The notes beneath the pieces are model-generated. The model saw nothing but the letters and a program-made list of their open reading frames with translations. It did no database searches and was not told the origin of the DNA. Positions 60,422 through 64,000 of a DNA stretch of 64,000 nucleotides are shown here, one piece after another. A program made the position numbers and the translations under genes. Source of the stretch: Rhodoferax sp. (lineage in GTDB: Bacteria > Pseudomonadota > Gammaproteobacteria > Burkholderiales > Burkholderiaceae_C); contig NZ_JAAFIX010000005.1 of assembly GCF_013297935.1 (NCBI RefSeq), forward strand, positions 186,001 to 250,000. Direction: 5' to 3'. Within the stretch, counting starts at the first letter, position 1. The number at the start of each line of letters is the position of its first letter.

Positions 60422-61039
60422 ATGCCCGTGGTTGTTGTTGCGAATCCCAAAGGCGGGGTGGGGAAGTCCACGATGTCGACCCAGATTGCCGGGTATTTTG
60501 CCTCCCAAGGGCACGCGGTGATGCTCGGAGATGCCGACCGGCAGCAGTCCTCGCAACTCTGGTTGAGCTTGCGTCCGCAGGCGGCCAAGCCGATTGCCGG
60601 TTGGGCCATGGGCGAAGACGGCTTAGCGAAGCCGCCTAAAGGCACCAGCCATGTCGTGCTGGACACCCCGGCTGGATTGCACGGCAAGCGCTTGAAAGAA
60701 ATTTTGAAAATCGCCACGCACGTAGTGGTGCCCCTGCAGCCCAGCATTTTTGATATTTTTGCCACCAAACCTTTCTTGGATGAGCTGGCAGCGAGTTCGC
60801 GGGCCGACAAGTTTAAGGTGGGGATTGTGGGCATGCGGGTGGACGAGCGCACGCTGGCTTCTGAGCAACTTCAACAGTTTGTCGGCAGTCTCGGCTTGCC
60901 GGTACTGGGCTCGGTGCGCGACACCCAGAATTACATTCAAACCACGGCCCGCGGGTTGACCATATTCGACGTGGCGCCCGGCAAGGTGGAGCGCGACCTG
61001 CAGCAGTGGGTGCCGATTTGCGAATGGCTCAATAGCTGA
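60422..61039 (+). CDS. Orphan ParA-family ATPase
   Basis: 205 residues with a deviant Walker A PKGGVGKSTMSTQIAGYFA (10-28), switch-like ADRQQSSQLWL and LDTPAGLHGKRL. No ParB gene follows, so it is an orphan, like MipZ- or PpfA-type ParA proteins that place complexes other than plasmids. ATG 60422 has GAGGAG about nine bases upstream; TTG 60416 is possible. Between kefF (divergent) and the MaoC gene. Confidence 0.9.
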   Translation: MPVVVVANPKGGVGKSTMSTQIAGYFASQGHAVMLGDADRQQSSQLWLSLRPQAAKPIAGWAMGEDGLAKPPKGTSHVVLDTPAGLHGKRLKEILKIATHVVVPLQPSIFDIFATKPFLDELAASSRADKFKVGIVGMRVDERTLASEQLQQFVGSLGLPVLGSVRDTQNYIQTTARGLTIFDVAPGKVERDLQQWVPICEWLNS

Positions 61040-61093
61040 CAGCTTGTCACGCCGGCTACAAGCAAAATGTCTATCGCTGGCTAGAGTTTGTGC

Positions 61094-61549
61094 ATGAGAA
61101 CTTTCAGCACACTCGCGGAGTTGTCCGCTCAAGTCGGCACCACGGTCGCAGTCAGTGATTGGGTGACTGTCAGTCAGTCGCAAATTGACTTGTTTGCCCA
61201 AGCCACGGGAGACCATCAGTGGATCCATGTCGACACGTTACGGGCTGCGCAAGGGCCTTTTGGTGCCCCGGTTGCCCACGGTTTTTTGACCTTGTCCTTG
61301 ATCCCGCAGTTTCTGGAGTCCAGCCTCACGGTCCTGGAGGTCCGCATGGGCGTGAACTATGGCCTCAACAAGGTGCGGTTCGTGTCGCCGGTGCCCGTCA
61401 ATAGCCGCTTGCGTGCCCACCTAAAGCTGTTGTCCGCTGAGTCAATTGACCAAGCCGGTGTGCAGCAAAGCTGGGAAATCACCATCGAGCGCGAGGGCTC
61501 TGTCAAGCCCGCCTGCGTGGCCGAAGCATTGGTGCGGCAATACCCTTGA
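61094..61549 (+). CDS. MaoC-like (R)-specific enoyl-CoA hydratase
   Basis: 151-residue hot-dog-fold protein. The hydratase motif is FAQATGDHQWIHVD (catalytic Asp and His), then PFGAPVAHGFLTLSLIPQFL and NYGLNKVRFVSPVPVNSRLRAHLKL. Similar to NodN/PhaJ-type hydratases that may feed polyhydroxyalkanoate synthesis. ATG 61094 is chosen; TTG 61088 is two codons upstream. Convergent with trmL. Confidence 0.92.
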   Translation: MRTFSTLAELSAQVGTTVAVSDWVTVSQSQIDLFAQATGDHQWIHVDTLRAAQGPFGAPVAHGFLTLSLIPQFLESSLTVLEVRMGVNYGLNKVRFVSPVPVNSRLRAHLKLLSAESIDQAGVQQSWEITIEREGSVKPACVAEALVRQYP

Positions 61550-61573
61550 GTGCGGGCGGGCGTTGGGCCGCAA

Positions 61574-62038
61574 TCAGTGACCGAAGCCGTTCTGCCGCCA
61601 AGCCTCAAAAACAGTCACCGCCACGGCATTCGATAGGTTGAGGCTGCGTTGGTCGGGTCGCATGGGCAGGCGCAAGCTTCGCTCCGGGCTGAACGAGGTG
61701 CGGACAAAGTCGGAAATCCCTTTGGTCTCCGAGCCGTACACCAGCCAGTCTCCCGGCCTGAAGGCCACTTCAAAAGGACTGCGAGTCCCCCGGGTGGTCA
61801 GCGTAAAAAGGCGCTCGGGGTCGGGCTTCTCGTCCTCAAGAAACTGCGACCAACTGGCATGGCGTTTGAGTTGCGCGTACTCGTGGTAATCGAGTCCGGC
61901 GCGCCGCATGTGTTTGTCGTCCATCGAAAAACCGAGCGGTTCGACCAAGTGCAGCTGGCAACCGGTGTTGGCTGCCAGACGAATGACGTTGCCGGTATTG
62001 GGAGGTATCTCCGGCTCAACTAGAACAATATGAAACAT
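61574..62038 (-). CDS. trmL: tRNA (cytidine/uridine-34-2'-O)-methyltransferase TrmL
   Basis: 154-residue SPOUT enzyme methylating the wobble ribose of tRNA-Leu isoacceptors. FHIVLVEPEIPPNTGNVIRLAANTGCQLHLVEPLGF at the N-terminus and the knot motifs VYGSETKGI and LRLPMRPDQRSLNLSNAVAVTVFEAWRQ at the C-terminus are characteristic. ATG 62038. Confidence 0.97.
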   Translation of the reverse strand: MFHIVLVEPEIPPNTGNVIRLAANTGCQLHLVEPLGFSMDDKHMRRAGLDYHEYAQLKRHASWSQFLEDEKPDPERLFTLTTRGTRSPFEVAFRPGDWLVYGSETKGISDFVRTSFSPERSLRLPMRPDQRSLNLSNAVAVTVFEAWRQNGFGH

Positions 62039-62058
62039 CCTGCGATTGTCTACGGATG

Positions 62059-62763
62059 TTAATCTCCGGTGACGGTCCGGGCGAACACCATGGCGCTGAT
62101 GTGTTTCGCGCCGGCTCGGCGCAGCACCTGCGAAGCGGCTCCCAGAGTGGCTCCACTGGTCATAACATCATCGACCAGGATCACGCGTTTCCCCTCGATG
62201 GCCGCTGCGTTGAGTGGCTCCATGGCAAAAGCATGTTGCAAATTGTGCAGGCGTTGCTGGCGCGGAAGTCCGCTTTGGGCCGGGGTGTGAATCACCCGCA
62301 GCAAAGAGGTTTCTTGTACCTTTGCGGGGTAAAGTTGCTTAGCCAGCAACGAGGATTGATTGAAACCCCTGTCGCGCAGCCTCTCTCGTGACAAGGGCAT
62401 GGGAACAACCCAATCCGCCGCTTCCAGCGCCGGCTCCACCCACGGCGCGCTGCGCATGACCGCAGCAAAGTACCGCGCCCAAGCGGGGTTGCCCCGGAAT
62501 TTGAAGTCTGCGATCAGCCGGTCCCAGGGGTATCCATAGTCCACCGCTGCGAAGGCTTGATCCCAGTCGGTGGGGGTCTTCGCGCAGGTTTTGCAGGAGG
62601 TCAAGGTGTCCGGGATGGCTAAGGCGCAAGTCGGGCATCGATACACCGGTTGTGCGAAAGCCTCGACACAGTCTGCGCACAATGCCACCGAAGGCCACGC
62701 TCTGCACACCCGGCACGCGCTGGGTACCGGGAGGCTTAACCCCTGGAGTAAGGTGCGGAACAT
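62059..62763 (-). CDS. ComF-family phosphoribosyltransferase-like protein
   Basis: 234 residues. A cysteine-rich N-terminal double zinc-finger (CRVC, CADC, CPTC, CKTC, ~14-70) precedes a type-I PRT domain with DWVVPMPLSRERLRDRGFNQS and the PRPP motif VILVDDVMTSGATLGAASQVLRRAGA. ComF/GntX homologues are linked to DNA uptake and use of DNA as nutrient. ATG 62763 chosen; GTG 62787 is possible. Twenty bases upstream of trmL, same strand, possible operon. Confidence 0.92.
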   Translation of the reverse strand: MFRTLLQGLSLPVPSACRVCRAWPSVALCADCVEAFAQPVYRCPTCALAIPDTLTSCKTCAKTPTDWDQAFAAVDYGYPWDRLIADFKFRGNPAWARYFAAVMRSAPWVEPALEAADWVVPMPLSRERLRDRGFNQSSLLAKQLYPAKVQETSLLRVIHTPAQSGLPRQQRLHNLQHAFAMEPLNAAAIEGKRVILVDDVMTSGATLGAASQVLRRAGAKHISAMVFARTVTGD

Positions 62764-62801
62764 AGGGCCAATATACTCGCGCTCCACAGTCTTCCCAGCC
62801 C

Positions 62802-63680
62802 ATGTCAGAACACAAGCCCCCTACCATCGATCCGGTCGCAGCAGCCCGTTGGGCGCAGTCGCCAGTGGAGACCGCTCCTTGGCTGCACGAAGAGGTAGCT
62901 CGTCGTATGGAAGATCGGCTGCAGTGGATTGTGCAAAAGCCACAGACCTGGCTGGACTGGGAGCCATCCAGAGGTGGCTGCGAAGGGCATTTGCGAGTGC
63001 AAAAGCGCTATCCCTCGGCTCAGAGTTACGTCTACGAGAGCACCTCTGCACGGCAAGCGCACTCCAGAAAAGTCCTGACGCCCGCATGGTGGAGTCCCGG
63101 GCGGTGGACGGGCGCGACGCCCCGATTCGAAGACGCGCCAGCTCCGGTGCAGATGGTGTGGGCCAATATGGCTTTGCACATGGCCGCGGACCCTGAGGCC
63201 ATGATCGGGACTTGGCACAAGGGGCTCGCGGTGGACGGTTTTGTGATGTTTTCTTGTTTTGGCCCGGACACTTTGCGGGAGTTGCGCCGGGTGTTTGAGG
63301 CTGCAGGCTGGCCACCACCCAACCATCAGTTCACGGATATGCATGACTGGGGGGATATGTTGGTCCATGGCGGCTTTGCGGAGCCGGTCATGGATATGGA
63401 GCGCATCACCCTGAGCTACTCCTCTGCCAAGAGCTTGCTGGACGAACTGCGCGGTTTAGGGCGTAATCTGCATCTGAGCCGGTTTGGGGGAGTGAGATCC
63501 AAAGCTTGGTATTCGGAGATGCAGGATCGCCTGACCCGCGAGCTCACGGCACCGGATGGCCGGCTTTCGATCACATTCGAGGTGGTCTACGGACATGCCT
63601 TTAAACCTAAGCCACGGCTGAAGGTAGCGCCAGAGACGCGAGTTTCCCTTGGTGACATGCGCGCAGCGCTAAAAAACTAG
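62802..63680 (+). CDS. BioC-like malonyl-ACP O-methyltransferase family protein
   Basis: 292 residues. The N-terminal segment DPVAAARWAQSPVETAPWLHEEVARRMEDRLQWI resembles BioC, and MVWANMALHMAADPEAMIGTWHKGLAVDGFVMFSCFGPDTLREL matches BioC's motif for binding substrate and SAM. However, the expected SAM loop (DxGxGxG) is not intact: WLDWEPSRGGCEGHLRVQKRYP stands in its place, which leaves activity doubtful. It starts 38 bp from the divergent comF. Confidence 0.85.
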   Translation: MSEHKPPTIDPVAAARWAQSPVETAPWLHEEVARRMEDRLQWIVQKPQTWLDWEPSRGGCEGHLRVQKRYPSAQSYVYESTSARQAHSRKVLTPAWWSPGRWTGATPRFEDAPAPVQMVWANMALHMAADPEAMIGTWHKGLAVDGFVMFSCFGPDTLRELRRVFEAAGWPPPNHQFTDMHDWGDMLVHGGFAEPVMDMERITLSYSSAKSLLDELRGLGRNLHLSRFGGVRSKAWYSEMQDRLTRELTAPDGRLSITFEVVYGHAFKPKPRLKVAPETRVSLGDMRAALKN

Positions 63681-63832
63681 GCAAAACCCCTACAGATTCG
63701 CCTTTGCGTGGCGTCAGGCTGACGCCGGTCAAGTCCGTTACTGTCATACAATGATAGGAAAGAGGTGACGGCATTTCCCCCCTCCAGTTTGGGTCGCGTT
63801 TTCATCGATGCGTCCCATTTCGGGTGATACGC

Positions 63833-64000
63833 ATGACGAATCCGGTTTTCCGCTTTGCGACGGTTGATGGGCGACAGGTTCACTGGCTTCTCCGGCGAAA
63901 CTGTTCCGTAACGCCCCTGCAATTGGTGTGGACTTATTTCGCGTTGTGCGTGGTGTCCATGGGAATCGGGCTTTTCTTCTGGTTTCAAGGGGCAACGCTG
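63833..64000 (+). CDS. DUF2244 membrane protein, 5' part (runs off right edge)
   Basis: The first 56 codons: MTNPVFRFATVDGRQVHWLLRRNCSVTP, then a membrane segment LVWTYFALCVVSMGIGLFFWFQGATL. This resembles the DUF2244 family, small two-segment proteins commonly found before coxB (cytochrome c oxidase subunit II) in betaproteobacteria, so cox genes are likely next. ATG 63833. The 152-bp gap before it, 63681-63832, holds no gene; a promoter is expected there but none was resolved. Confidence 0.72.
   Translation, partial: MTNPVFRFATVDGRQVHWLLRRNCSVTPLQLVWTYFALCVVSMGIGLFFWFQGATL

Noticed and set aside
61025-61085. Possible further copy of the interspersed repeat after the parA-like gene
   Set aside because: Only short matches (CAATAGCTGACAGC, CCGGCTACAAGC); the core palindrome is not present.
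1-64000. CRISPR array or prophage
   Set aside because: No regularly spaced direct repeats and no phage structural, lysis or integrase genes were seen.

Overview
The window is a GC-rich, densely coded chromosomal segment of a betaproteobacterium. Gene content (a Pil-Chp chemosensory cluster, yqgE-ruvX-pyrR-pyrB-pyrC', dusB-fis, DUF1841, and a DUF2244 gene at the right edge) and a short repeat resembling ones I associate with Comamonadaceae suggest Burkholderiales, possibly a Rhodoferax- or Curvibacter-like Comamonadaceae; the genus is inference. There are about 63 protein genes, two tRNAs, one IS30-family element, two integron attC-like sites and about a dozen copies of a 60-70 bp interspersed repeat.

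Left part (1-22.9 kb): a truncated cytochrome c assembly gene diverges from ffh and a DMT exporter. At 2.76-5.04 kb follows a lower-GC accessory island: a 79-nt hairpin and two orphan genes, each followed by an 87-bp attC-like site. It looks like a short integron cassette array with no integrase in view; the second cassette encodes a PD-(D/E)XK nuclease-like protein. Next come an acetyl-CoA hydrolase/transferase, miaB, a small exported protein, a HAMP-only membrane protein with a small partner, tRNA-Met, enoyl-CoA hydratase, an M61 peptidase, dsbC, a UbiH-like hydroxylase, a MOSC protein, two tandem 7TM sensor/degenerate-GGDEF paralogues, ychF, a second DMT exporter, selU and a YqaA-like membrane protein.

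Middle (23-47 kb): dusB-fis, purH, gmhA, an exported orphan, then hemL and thiD on the minus strand. Rubredoxin is followed by the Pil-Chp cluster pilG-pilH-pilI-pilJ-pilL, which should control type IV pilus motility and cAMP-linked surface responses. A photolyase converges on pilL. The yqgE-ruvX-pyrR-pyrB-pyrC'-acyltransferase operon follows; its dihydroorotase homologue lacks the metal ligands and is probably a structural partner of PyrB. An IS30-family element then interrupts a copy of the interspersed repeat, next to tRNA-Arg(CCT).

Right part (47-64 kb): a MoxR ATPase / small membrane protein / acetyltransferase / VWA cluster, a cytochrome c4-like dihaem protein, a YkgJ-type protein, and a lipid-related group (LplT-like transporter, glycosyltransferase, phosphatidylserine decarboxylase, class-III aminotransferase, Mpo1-like membrane protein). 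DUF1841, a KefF-KefC glutathione-gated potassium efflux pair, an orphan ParA, a MaoC-like hydratase, trmL, comF, a BioC-like methyltransferase and the start of a DUF2244 gene follow.

The main points of interest are the cassette array with its nuclease-like cargo, and the repeat family, copies of which lie in frame inside coding genes, supply the 3' end of hemL and its terminator hairpin, and served as the landing site of the IS30 element.
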